From assembly GCA_016801885.1 (NCBI GenBank), contig CM028883.1, positions 27,509,143-27,573,142 on the forward strand: DNA of 64,000 nucleotides, given 5' to 3'. A model generated the notes under the pieces. The model was not told where the DNA came from. It worked only from the letters and a program-made list of their open reading frames with translations, and did not search any database. The position numbers and the translations under genes are program-made. Shown here one piece after another: positions 50,217-60,597 of this stretch. Each line of letters begins with the position of its first letter. Positions within the stretch are counted from its first letter, which is position 1. The DNA comes from Toxotes chatareus (taxonomy: Eukaryota > Chordata > Actinopteri > Toxotidae).

Positions 50217-50442
50217 GGTACAAATGCTTTGTCGCTCCAGCTGTACCCTACAAGAGTACAGCATTGTACCCTTGACAACAGGTAGCTTTTTGTACCTTCT
50301 TGTCTGTACCTATAAAAGAACATTTCTGTACCTATGGAGACAAAAATGTACCTTCATGCCCTAGTCCAAAACTGTACCAATTCAAAAGGTACAAATGGGT
50401 ACCTAATGGGGTACCGCTGGAGCAACATGCCAATTGGTACCT
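50217..50442. repeat. Left subterminal GTACC repeat array
   Basis: About a dozen GTACC/GGTAC motifs occur in 225 bases, for example GGTACAAATG, TGTACCTATAAAAG, GGTACAAATGGGTACC and GGTACCTTC. Spacing is mostly 12-30 bases. They are candidate transposase-binding sites. Confidence 0.7.
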
Positions 50443-50482
50443 TCATGACTCACAAACATGCCTGTAAATTTAGACAAAAATC

Positions 50483-50488
50483 TTTATT
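50483..50488 (-). promoter_or_regulatory. Poly(A) signal of the element's minus-strand genes
   Basis: AATAAA on the minus strand lies about 590 bases after the stop codon of the transposase stub and just inside the left subterminal repeats. Confidence 0.4.
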
Positions 50489-51074
50489 GATCAAAATTTA
50501 ACAATTTACATTAACAATAAAAATAATTGTGCACATTTTCAATTTTCAGTGTATTTGATGAATGTATTGTTACAACGTTTCCTAAATGCCAGCACAATAC
50601 AAAAAACATCACATGAAGCCTAACTGCATGCATGGAAGCAATTTACTACATTACTGAAACAAAAATTAATTTCATAACATGCTACAATACAAAGAAAGTA
50701 GTTTTCTTAGGCTTACACACAAAATGTTGGATGCAAAAACTAGTAGAGAACTTCAACAAAACAGGATATTTTGTGTGAAGATAACATTAAAACCCAACTT
50801 GTAGATGTGTTTTCAAATCCTTAAGAGCTTAAACTAAAAACTGAAGGCATCAGGCCCAATGAGCCGTTCATTTATCAGTCTTAAAGGCAAAACACTCAAG
50901 CAGTTCAAAACACATCCACCTATCCTGACGCTTATTACTGACTTGTTCTCATATTTAGTTGTGTCCCTTTTTACATGTACCATTAATGGCCATATCTAAG
51001 CATCAGCATGTCAATTAGCATTTTGGACATATTTGTATTTTACTTCAGTAATATTTGAATACAAAGCACTCAAT

Positions 51075-51605
51075 TTATACACAGTGTCTCAAACCAACAT
51101 ACAAGTTATCATCAACAGTGTAAGTGTCTAGTGATGTGTGGTCCATCTCATCTCCAGGTTTGATCAAAATCCAGTCACTGTCTACTTTAACACGATACGC
51201 ATGAAAATGCAATTCATAAGACAATGGATGTAAAATTTTACTGCAAAGAAACCACATGGTATCAATGTTAAGAATGTATTTGATCTGCCCGAACATAGGA
51301 ATTTTTTCCACATGTACAAGGTCTAATGTTAACACATCTCTAACTGCATACTTAACGTTGTCTACAGTCACTTCAGACACACGCTGAATAACTTTTCCTT
51401 CAATTCCTACATCACTGAGGTTGCCACTTTCTTTTAAAGCAGTTTGAAGACAAGTGGGTAAAGATAATATTGGTGTTGAAATGCTTCTGCCGGGCACCTT
51501 TTCAAAATCACCTAAGATATTGCTCGGTGAAAATTCCCAACATTGTTTGAGCTGGTGGCGATTGCTCAGTGTCACTGTTATGTTTCTAAAATTTCGACAG
51601 TTATT
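51075..51605 (-). pseudogene. Transposase C-terminal stub (CACTA-like)
   Basis: An open frame of about 176 residues runs from NNCRNFRNITVTLSNRHQ to the stop TAA at 51077-51075, ending TYTVDDNLYVGLRHCV. The motif NFRNI.vTLs.RHQ is what I recall following the catalytic domain in animal CACTA/EnSpm-type transposases and related uncharacterised fish proteins. The catalytic DDE part is absent: the upstream bases belong to the last exon of the SAM-domain gene in another frame, so a deletion fused the two. The stub itself has no stop or frameshift. The assignment to CACTA rests on memory of that motif. Confidence 0.5.
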
Positions 51606-54600
51606 AGTAAGATGATCCTGTACCAGTAATTGCCATTTTCCAGTCACGATCCTTCACTTGAATGGTTGGATAGGGTGTAGCAGGGTCTCCCTACATAAAA
51701 AACACAGATGAGAAAACCTCTTATAACAGAACAACAAAACTAGTTGCTTTGTGAAGAACTAACAAGAATTACAAGATTTAAGTTTATTTCTGTGTAATCC
51801 TTAATTGTCGTAAACTTTTGGGCCTACCTCTCCTAAAGTGATGTAGTGTTCAGTCTGTTCTCGGAAGACGGACGGCAACAGGATGAGCCCAGCCCTCAGG
51901 TCTATTCCTTGAATGAACAGAAATATTTATGATCATTTTATCGCAATGTCCAACATATCTGCAGTACATATAGTTTCACATTTATTAGCATTACCTGGTA
52001 GATCTTCAGCCAGGGAATCCTGTCTTGCATCAGTGTACTGCTTTGCCAGTGAAGATCTTCCCTGTGCAATCTTAAGCACATTTGGCAAAACACTGGCAAA
52101 GCCCTCCTTGAAGCGATGATAGAAGCCATTTGTTGAAGGGTGAATTCTGTCAACTTCATCAAAAACTGAAGAACACACATGAGAACATTGTTACTTAAAT
52201 TAAACTATTGCTGAAAGCAAACATACGACAACTCTATTTTTAAAATATAGTTTTAAAAATTCTCATCTCCAATAATGTTAAAATCAAGTGATTGATAACA
52301 CTTCCCAGTAAATCATTCAGGTGTTTTAAGATTAACTCTATTTATTCAGATACAGAAATCTTTGACTGTACTTACTCCAGGCGGTGTCCTTAAAAAGGGT
52401 ATTTGTTGATTACATCCTCCACTGGCATTCCTTCCACAATTTCACGTCGTCTCCAACAGAATGTCCGTGCCATGCGATCTTTGACTGTGGACATGTCTGG
52501 ATGCATCTTCCGATACTCACTTTGTAGCACGCTCACATGGGCCTCAACAGTTGTTGAATCTTCACCAGCATAAATTTCCTTTGGCTTAAGGGTAGAGAAA
52601 GATAATGCTCAGATAGTGTGAGAGACAGAAAATGCTGTTAGCCTACACACTCATTGCATCCAAGGTGTTCTGACTAAAAGTATCCACTGAAACAACAATG
52701 TGAAACTAAATGTACAGCCATTGGAAGACAATGTAATACAGATATTACAGACATTTAAATCTTTTGTATTCCACTCTCCCTGAAGATAAATTATGTATAT
52801 GGAAATGTACTTACAAATGTCAGATTAGCTGGCTTACGACACACACTTGCTGATGCATTGGTAGCTTTAAACTGATTTTTGTGGCCAAACTTCTCCTTCA
52901 GCTTTCTGACTTCACTGTCACTAACAAGTGGTGCACGTTCTGCTTTAAATTTTCGCTTTAGAGACATGTGCCAAGTGTGCTGGTAAAAAGTAAACATTTT
53001 TTTATTAGGCATATTCAGGAAATGTGTAAAAGTCTAAGTAACCGTATCTATGCATATATTGAGTTTATGTGTGATAATATATTAAATAATACACAAAAAG
53101 AGGAAAAAATGCAACTTACATAGCCATTCCCCTCCATATCTCTCAGGAAAGGGTATTTAAGGATCAAAGCCTTGGCAACTTGAATGTACTCTGCATTGGT
53201 TGGATACCTAGGCACAAAGGCAGAACAAACTCTAAACATACTTCTGCATTTTGATTAAAGACAATTTCACAATCTATGCAGACCACAAACTGCACAGATG
53301 CAATATAGAGATGGTGAAGAACAATTACTTACAGGGTGTGTTCTGCCATCATTTCGTACAACACTCTGATAATTTTGTTGCGTAGTTTTGGAACTTTGTG
53401 ACATGGTTCTTTAGCATCCAGTTTAATTTGGACATCTTTTGGAAAGGTTGGAATGACAGTCACAAGAGGTATTTTCTTGCGAGTTGCTTCTCCACTGCAA
53501 TGCAATAAGATTACATTAGTGTGACCGCAACTTGAATGTCACCATATCTTTATACTATTTTTTTTAAACCAGAACCATAAAAATATTACAAATATTATAT
53601 AAATTTTAAATACGAAAATTTCCTTAAAAAACACAGCAGCAGCAATAGCTAACTCATCCAGGCAGTAGTGAGATTGAACCACGACGGCCTGTTAAGCCTA
53701 AAGGGATATACGCTTACCTTGGATCAATGGAAGGCAGAGGCTGGGGCTGTGCTGTAGACTGACAGTAGACTTCCACCGGTACTGGTTCTAGTGTAACAAC
53801 GACCTCACCTTCCTTGTACTGTCGCACAAACTGTTGAAATTTAAGTTGCTTTTTGAACGAACCATCGAAGAGGTATCCAACCATGGCTTCTGTCAGGCCA
53901 CAATCCACCGTCTCTCCATCCACATCGTTGTCTAAGATACGACACACATGCACACGAACGCACAGAGAGAGACAGACAGACAGACACACACACAGAGCTT
54001 CGATCACATTGTGCATGCGAAAAACGTATGCAAGACACAGGATAAGAAACGCTATATCCAACCGTAAATGGCAGAAGTCCGCCTAATTTGATGAATGCTT
54101 GTTTGATAAACTTAACCTAATATCCGTAACAAATTACCAATACAGTACGTTGAAGTTACTGTAAGAGAACACGGTAAAAAACATAAATCACTTACATGGT
54201 CAGCCGTTTGATCAACTTGAGCCCCGTAAAGACTGGACACTAAATCGAAATCTGAACAAGACAAATACCTAGCTCCGCTCTAGTTCAAGTGAAGTTTCTA
54301 GGGTGATGTCGCAACCAACCGTTAGGAAAACGGGTTGTGCTAATGACGTCTACAGGGGCTTAATGGGCGCGTCAGTACACCGCGAAGAGAGCCCCTCATT
54401 AGAAAAACTACTGAACATTGAAACTATGAAAATGACCGTGATATTTCACTAAAACACTAATACTCAAAAACTGCTGACAAGCGGCTGCCTATCCACCAAA
54501 AGAATATGAGAGGCTAGGTGGCATTAGCGAACCATTTTAAATTAATGTACTCCTAGCTATAGGCCAGTCAGAGTTTGCTAGCTAGCAAAAATGTCATGAA

Positions 54601-54735
54601 CAGAAATAATAGGTTTGGTTACTTACCCCTAAATCTTCTCGCTTCTTCTTCGTTAATTTGAATTCCAGCTTCAGTTATTTTTTTTATTAGTTCATCAGTA
54701 GTGAGGCTCGACAAAACTGGAAAACTATCCGCCAT
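51604..54735 (-). pseudogene. SAM-domain (SAMD3-like) gene carried by the transposon, one frameshift
   Basis: Nine exons: 54735-54627, 53931-53718, 53494-53333, 53207-53120, 52979-52815, 52584-52376, 52165-51995, 51907-51828 and 51690-51604. The first five and last three junctions keep phase. It starts MADSFPVLSSLTTDELIKK. Residues about 20-80 look like a SAM domain (RRFRDNDVDGETVDCGLTEA, YLFDGSFKKQLKFQQFV). Later blocks are RNKIIRVLYEMMAEHTL, KYPFLRDMEGNGYHTWHMSL, TVEAHVSVLQSEYRKMHPD, FDEVDRIHPSTNGFYHRF and GDPATPYPTIQVKDRDWKMA. These match the many fish proteins auto-named 'sterile alpha motif domain-containing protein 3-like'. In exon 6 a run of five T bases brings TAA at 52392-52390, and the exon 6 to 7 phase is also off by one. 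The C-terminus is lost in the deletion noted for the transposase stub. Function is unknown. Confidence 0.65.
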
Positions 54736-54792
54736 GTTCTATTTTCAAGGCCCTTTTCAGTCTGGGCAAAAGGCGGGACTACTGACTCCTAC

Positions 54793-54980
54793 TGGTACCT
54801 TTGTTTATTAAAAGTACAATTATGTACCATTTCCTGTCAGCTTTGACTTTGTACCTCTAAAATTAAATAAAGGTCCACAATAATCACCTTAAGGACAATT
54901 TCTGTACTTTGCAGGGAACTTTAATGGCAGAAGTACCTTTTAGGTACAGAAATGATACCCCCATTTCTCTGTGTGTACCT
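54793..54980. repeat. Right subterminal GTACC repeat array
   Basis: GGTACCTTTG, GTACAATTATGTACC, TGTACCTC, AGTACCTTTTAGGTACAG and TGTACCTTG occur in under 200 bases, mirroring the left array. The last one lies at or just outside the terminus. Confidence 0.65.
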
Positions 54981-55084
54981 TGTCACTAGAGAGACAACAA
55001 CTGCCGGCAAAAAATTACTTGTATGCGTATGTGTACTTGGCGAATAAAGCTGATTCTGATTCTGTTTCCTATCATAACTGTAAT

Positions 55085-55396
55085 CTGCTGAGCACACAGT
55101 ATCCACTAACTGTTCTGTAATCTGAATGCTGGCCCTCTAACATGCCAACCCTGTTTGTATCATGTTTTATATGCTGCATGTCCTTCTCCTCCTCTCTTCC
55201 ATTCCCAACTGTCCTATCTTCCTCCTTTTCCTCCTTTCCTTCTTCCTTAACTTAAACTTTCACCCAGCCCAGCAATCAGCAGGAGGGTCCCCCATATGAG
55301 CCAGATTCTGAGTCAGGTCTCTGTAAAGTGCTTTGAGACAATTTTGATTGTGGAAGGCGCTATATGAATAAAATTTAATTGAACTGAATTGAAATG
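55085..55396 (+). mobile_element. L2-like LINE, 3' portion
   Basis: Resumes directly after the right duplication copy (55069-55084). It ends GTAAAGTGCTTTGAGACAAT, then GGAAGGCGCTATATGAATAA with an ATTGAACTGAATTGAA tail, the standard fish L2 3' end. This is in the same orientation as 44575-47309 and completes that element. Confidence 0.8.
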
Positions 55397-56339
55397 AACT
55401 TTGTGGATTTGTAGAATGATACATGAAATAGAAACACCTACACCTGAATTATATTTATACAATTTTGTCTTTTTACATAGTTCAATTAAAGATTTGATGA
55501 TGATTTTATTATTACAGTTTGTGTAGAAAACTGTAAGAGAAACACTGATTCAGATCCACAACTACAACAACAAAGAAACTACAGTCTCAAAAATGGCCAT
55601 ATAACTCTGTAACTACAAATTAGTGCAGAGTCCTTCACTGGATGTTCCTGTAATAAAATTCTGTAGATCTGAGCTGATCACACAGAATTGGAGTTCTTAA
55701 ATTCGCATATTCACATTTCTGTCAATCAAACACAGACGCCCTTTCACATGCTGTCTGGGTCACTGGGTCACTACGCTTTTTTTGTGTTTTGTTTATCTGC
55801 CTTCTTGCTCTTTTTTCCTAATCTAGTTTTGGTATGGTCACATATGATCATGAAACACTTGTGAAGATAAGAAACAAGTTCTTTTATCATTTTGTGAAAT
55901 GTGTGGGACAATGTGGCCAGATCCACTGGAGCTGCAGTCAGCTGCGGTCTGAAACAGGCTGAGGTAAATTGTCCAACCTTGCCCAATATCTTGCTTGAAA
56001 ATGTCCAGTCACTGGACAATCTGGACAAGCTGGACAATATCAGTCAGAGCAAGGATAGCATTCCAGTGGGACATCCAGAGTTAGTTAGTTAGTTAGTTAG
56101 AGTCCAGCCAGTCCAAAGGTGGAGGAGTCTGCTTCATCCCCAGTTCTATTCTCCTCACAGAGAGAATCCGACCATCATGTGCTGTCCCTTTTACCTACCC
56201 TGTCATGTAACATCTGTAATCATCATAGCAGTCTATACTCCTCCACAAGGTAGCACAGACATCACTGTGTCTGAGCCACAAGAGGTGATCAACAGGCAAC
56301 AACACTGGCAACTGGGGGTTGCCATCATAGTGGCCAGTA
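55397..56339. other. No gene recognised
   Basis: Intergenic DNA with a short (TTAG)n run at about 56083-56100. Open frames are short and without match. Confidence 0.4.
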
Positions 56340-56640
56340 TCAAGCCACTGTCACTCAAACACATACACGCCCTTCCAGCAGTTGTCAATCAAACACAGAC
56401 GAAGACACACCCTCCCAGCTGCTGTCAATCAAACAAAGACATGCCCCTCCAGCCAGCTGCATAGACACAGACTGCCCATGCCCCTCCATCTGCTGTTAGT
56501 AAAAACCAAAATGGAGACTTGACTTCTCAGCTTGACTCAGACTTGACTTCTCAGCTGCTGTCAGTCAAACACAAACAGGGACACGCCCCAGCAGCTGCTG
56601 TCGATCAAACACAGACACACACTTCCAGCCAGCTGAGATA
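56340..56640 (+). repeat. Degenerate minisatellite with CTGCTGTCAATCAAACACAG unit
   Basis: The phrase AGCTGCTGTCAATCAAACACAGAC followed by ACGCCC-like spacers recurs at about 56376, 56418, 56557 and 56596, with a partial unit at 56490. A related isolated unit lies at 55722-55740 (CTGTCAATCAAACACAGAC). Unit size is irregular, roughly 40 bases. Confidence 0.6.
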
Positions 56641-57920
56641 AATATAAACATTTCCGATATTTTTCTTTGGATATTTTGTTACAAATTTCCCCTAAAAAGA
56701 ATTACATTTGAAATGACTTAGTTTATAAAATAAAAGCTGGTTTAGATTTTTTCAAAACCCACTGTGTAAATTTGTAAAATGTTAACTCATCCATTGATTG
56801 TCAAAACTTCCAAATACCCAGAAACAAAACGGAGGACAAAGGCAGACTTTTATGATACTGGCAAACAGCTGGCCCACATCATCTGGGTTTCATATACACC
56901 CACATTATATTTGTAAATGATGTAGTGGGAGTATAATGTTTGTTCATCATGCATAATGAGAAATGTGCATGTTTACTGGCAGAGTTAAGGAATCCACATT
57001 TCAATATCTGATCTTTGGAGGGTGAAAAATTTGTTACAGTCACTCATCTCCCTTCATTATGAGAGCTGCATGCCCTTCTCACAAAGATTCCCTACCCAGC
57101 AGTCACTGAACAAATATCTCCACTGTCAACATTGTTCTCAGGCAGGCAGTTATTTTGCTGTGAAGATTTCATCACATTAACAGCGCTGGCTGTAACTGTA
57201 GTGCTCTGTTTACTGCTGTGCCCCTCAATAACAGAGCTCTGTGGGACTGAGGGAAAACACAAAAATTTTGCTTTGCTAACACTCTGACCCTGAAAGACCC
57301 TTTCTGCTCATCCTGGGAAATTCTTCAACAACAGACACTTACAAAACAGTGTAATTGAAAACTTATAAAACCATATGAACTTATCGGAGTTGGAATTTGG
57401 GGGAAAAATATGGCAAATAAAAACTTTATTTTTATATAACTTTATTTTTTTGTACCTCAACCGTTTTAGTGTTATTTAGGCTTAATAAATTAGGGCGTGG
57501 TTACGTTGAATGACAGCCCCATAGACAGGCACAGGCAGTTAGCTCTTTGCTAAAGCATCGGCTGGGCTAGGCGGCTACATCCAGAGGCCTCCGGCTATCT
57601 CCAGCAGTTGACAATTTCCCCCCACAACTCCACCAAACCCTGCAGCTCCATCTAAAACCTCTCTATCTGAAACAGTCATGTTTAAAACACAGCAGCAACA
57701 TTATGATCTCTGTTGCTGGCTAGCAGGAAAAAGAGTAGCAATGTGCCCAGTATATCACCTGGGAATGAGAAGCAGAGGGGGCAAACAACCAGTTCTTGAG
57801 ATCACCTGATGAGCAGTGGAGAGAGCCTATCTAACCCTCTCCTCTACCTCCCAGGTGACCACACCCATGACACAAGAGACTTGCAGAATGTAGAGGTCTT
57901 GGAAGTGTAAATGCCCGTTC
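56641..57920. other. No gene recognised
   Basis: AT-rich intergenic DNA to about 57480, then a more GC-balanced stretch without recognisable coding content that leads into the tandem repeat at 57921. Confidence 0.4.
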
Positions 57921-58355
57921 GTACCTGGAAAGGGGATGTTTAAGAGAGAGATGAGCAGACGCGCTCTTTCCTCTGCTCACAACTATAGAAGTTTTTTTTA
58001 ATACAAGCTTTCGTAGCGGTTTCACAACTAATACTACACATTAACAGAACACATTCATTCGTCAGTGAGTCCTTATTTATCATCCGTACCTGGAAAGGGG
58101 ATGTTTAAGAGAGAGAGATGAGCAGAGCGCTCTTTCCTCTGCTCACAACTATAGAAGTCTCTTTCCTCTGCTCACAACTATAGAAGTTTTTTTTAATACA
58201 AGCTTTCGTAGCGGTTTCACAACTAATACTACACATTAACAGAACACATTCATTCGTCAGTGAGTCCTTATTTATCATCCGTACCTGGAAAGGGGATGTT
58301 TAAGAGAGAGATGAGCAGACGCGCTCTTTCCTCTGCTCACAACTATAGAAGTTTT
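57921..58355 (+). repeat. Tandem repeat, about 165-base unit, 2.4 copies
   Basis: GTACCTGGAAAGGGGATGTT begins copies at 57921, 58086 and 58281. Each continues through AAGAGAGAGATGAGCAGA and CTTTCCTCTGCTCACAACTA. Copies 1 and 2 end with TCAGTGAGTCCTTATTTATC. Copy 2 has an extra internal 30-base duplication of the TCTTTCCTCTGCTCACAACT segment, so the second period is 195. The copies are nearly identical, which points to a recent origin. Confidence 0.85.
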
Positions 58356-58514
58356 AGAGAGGGACCGATGCGCCCGCTCACCAAGCTCTGCAGCTCTAGA
58401 CTCTCCCTGCTGGAGACCCACGACTACTACTACTTACTTATGTGGAAGTTATTTTAACCAAAGAAATAAGGAAAACATACTATTGTGCTTCAACATACTA
58501 GAACTGATATTAAC

Positions 58515-58885
58515 CTAAAAATGTGAAACATGGACGAACAGAACTAACAACAAATCAGAATATAAACCTAAAACTGAACCTGTTTTATCCTTCACAGAAG
58601 CAATAAAAATATGATTGAACACTAATGGTATCTCTTCATTAGGAGAAAAAATAAGGACATCATCCAGGTATTCAAAAACAAAACCAATGACCATGTCCTG
58701 AAAGACACAATTGGCCAGAGTTTGAGAGACTATAGGTGCTTTGTGAGGTCGAAAGGATAACATTGTATGAGATGTTTTGCCTATCCTTCAAGCATCTTAC
58801 ACAGTGACCAGATTTGCTGTGGGTTTGTATTCACCTCCCAGTCCATAAGATAAGCATCTGAGCCAGAATCCATCAACTTAGTGTA
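58515..58885 (-). mobile_element. Antisense Ty3/gypsy pol remnant
   Basis: The minus strand has a protease-like LMDSGSDAYLMDWEV at about 58875-58830. After an internal deletion and a stop it has RT-like FRPHKAPIVSQTLANCVFQD followed by FEYLDDVLIFSPNEE at about 58755-58630. The YLDD motif identifies reverse transcriptase of the gypsy type. It abuts the plus-strand element starting near 58882. Confidence 0.6.
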
Positions 58886-58915
58886 GCAGGATGAGGTTTT
58901 GCAGTGCAGATTTGC

Positions 58916-58923
58916 TATAAAAG
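58916..58923 (+). promoter_or_regulatory. TATA box of the gypsy LTR
   Basis: TATAAAAG followed by AGTCCTC, near the proposed start of the LTR and upstream of gag in the right orientation. Confidence 0.4.
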
Positions 58924-59280
58924 AGTCCTCGTGGCTATCACCGGCCATCCTGATCCCCTCTCTTGCTCCTGGCTCCGAGGCCCACTTCCTGGTCGCCCGC
59001 TTCCTTCTGCCTGGTCGTCGCTGGCGCAGACGCCGGACGGCTGGTCGTTCACCGACGTGCGCGGCACTTGGGTTAATCGCTGTGCCGCAAACTAGCCGCA
59101 GGTTGCTGCTAGCCTCCACTTGTGCTGAGAGAGCACGCGCTCGCTTCCTCTCCCGTAAGACTCATTCTCATCGCCAGCTGTTGTTTTAATGCATTCAATT
59201 TCTGTATTTGTAGCTTGGCTAACCTTATTTCTGTTTTGTTAAACACAGGCTGCTTTTGCCAGCTGTTTTGTCTGCTTTCG

Positions 59281-59348
59281 GCTCTGCTTTGCGCTGCTTT
59301 GCTCTGCTTTGCTCTGCTTTGCTCTGCTTTGCTTTGCTTTGCTGTGCC
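59281..59348 (+). repeat. CTGCTTTG(CT) minisatellite in the LTR
   Basis: The unit GCTCTGCTTT is repeated about six times and grades into GCTTT repeats. It creates open frames rich in Leu, Cys and Ala that are not genes. Confidence 0.8.
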
Positions 59349-60351
59349 TGCTGTTCCTGCTTTGCTGGTTCTGCCTTACTGGGGTTGTTTCTGCCGCGCT
59401 TCCCCGCTGCGGTGTTGCCGGTCGCTCGGGCGCTCCGGTGTTGCTGCCGTCGGGCTGCGCAGGTGGAGCACGCGATCATCCCCTACCTACGTGGATATTG
59501 AATGGGCAGTTTCGTCCGCTTTGGGCTCAGACTTTTAACAATTGAATGCCGCTGGGGTTGCTCCTCATTTAATGTCCCCTTTTCCTTTGCTGAATTTAGT
59601 TAGAATGGGTTTTGGGTTATTGTTTTGATTATTTTGTTTTCCTTATAGCTTTGTTTCTGTTAGGTTAGGTTATTTGGTTTATTAAATATCCTGTTTAACT
59701 AGGCCCTGGGCTGGCTGTTTGTTTCCTTTTTTTTTTTTCTTTCTTTTTCTTCTTTTCTTGTTTGATTTTTGACATTCTGTGGTTCAATTAGCCCTGATAT
59801 TTAGTTTTGTTTTTTTGTTCTCTTTGTTCCTTAACCGTTGATTTCCTTTGTTTGTGACAAAAATTTCATGTTATGTTTAGTTATTGGTGCTTTGATTAAT
59901 CTGTAAGCATTGATTTATTGTTTTTTTCTTTTGTTATTATTTGTATATTGGTTATTTGTTTTCTTGTGTTGGGAGTGACTCTAATTTTACTTCCTTGTCC
60001 CCTTTTTCAGTGGCTGAGAGCTGAAGGTGGTGGCGGTCGTGGTGCCGGGTGGTGGTTTCCCCCTTCTTCCTGTGTTGTGTGCCTCCCCTGGTCCTGGGTT
60101 CTTCTCACTACGTGTGCGTGAGTGTGTGTGGCTGTCACGTGTGGCTGGGGTGATAATTTTTTTTTTGTATATTATTAGGGATCCCTCACCCTTATCCTCG
60201 AGCTGGCCCCCTGGTAAGCCTCAGCCCTGATAGAATCTCCCCCTTTCCCCTTCGTCCCCTGTGTGTTTTATAGTATTTTAATACTCTGTGTGTGTGTGTG
60301 TGTGTGTGAATGGTGTTTTATAATGTTTTAGCCAGGTGCCAACTAATTTTG

Positions 60352-60357
60352 AATAAA
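60352..60357 (+). promoter_or_regulatory. Poly(A) signal in the gypsy LTR
   Basis: AATAAA at 60352, after a TG run (about 60281-60308) and about 220 bases before the proposed LTR end. This position is compatible with the R/U5 border. Confidence 0.5.
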
Positions 60358-60580
60358 GTATATTGATTATTGTTTGGAACGACGTCTCTGTCCCGTTGTA
60401 AAACGAACCTGGGTGCCTTAGAGTTGGTACAGTTGTCTAAACTATTTCCTTGGGCGAAATTCCCAAGGTGGCGTTGTCTGGCTTATAGGTTGTTCATAGT
60501 TGGGGTGTTGCAGCGCTCGATACTATTTGCTACCACCCCCTATTATCCTCTTATCCCTTCCCCCTTCGCTCGCCACAACT

Positions 60581-60597
60581 TGGCGTTGTCGGCAGGA
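60581..60597 (+). other. Candidate primer-binding site
   Basis: TGGCGTTGTCGGCAGGA begins three bases after the proposed LTR end ACA. PBSs start with TGG, complementary to the CCA end of a tRNA. Similar TGGCGTCGTCGGCAGG strings follow the 5' LTR in other gypsy elements as I recall. The tRNA is not identified. Confidence 0.5.

Larger units (their letters stand above)
50181..54973 (-). mobile_element. CACTA-like DNA transposon carrying a SAM-domain gene
   Basis: Ends read CACTAAAAAATTGAGGG (left) and, inverted, CACAGAGAAATGGGGG (right), an imperfect terminal inverted repeat starting CAC(T/A). Both ends hold many copies of GTACC, as CACTA/EnSpm elements hold subterminal repeats. The flanks are LINE 3'UTR on each side. 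The internal genes run on the minus strand: a nine-exon gene with a SAM-like domain (51604-54735), then a transposase C-terminal stub (51075-51605) and a poly(A) signal (50488). A clean 2-3 base target duplication cannot be fixed. The length is 4793 bases. The classification is inference from termini and the transposase stub. Confidence 0.6.
47310..55068 (+). mobile_element. Second LINE, inserted in the L2 3'UTR and itself interrupted
   Basis: It starts with a 5'UTR (47310-47600) and reads through endonuclease and reverse transcriptase. The 3'UTR runs to about 50180, and its end reappears at 54974-55068 as CTTGGCGAATAAAGCTGATT plus (CTGATT)n. A CACTA-like transposon occupies 50181-54973. The RT motif FADDTTVIGL, the endonuclease phrase ANFRSLPNKMDELLLMIRTN and the C-terminal WCSQNNLELNTLKT place it among APE-type jockey/Rex/CR1-like fish LINEs; the clade is not fixed here. 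Confidence 0.8.
58882..60577 (+). mobile_element. Probable 5' LTR of a Ty3/gypsy retrotransposon
   Basis: The region before the primer-binding site has LTR-like content. It has TGT at 58882 and ends ACA at 60577. A TATAAAAG box lies at 58916-58923 and an AATAAA signal at 60352-60357. The second LTR lies outside the window, so the boundaries cannot be verified. The length of about 1.7 kb depends on the guess for the left end. Confidence 0.45.

Noticed and set aside
59122..59545. Three overlapping open frames rich in Leu/Cys/Ala
   Set aside because: They are created by the CTGCTTTG-type minisatellite inside the gypsy LTR and have no independent coding evidence.
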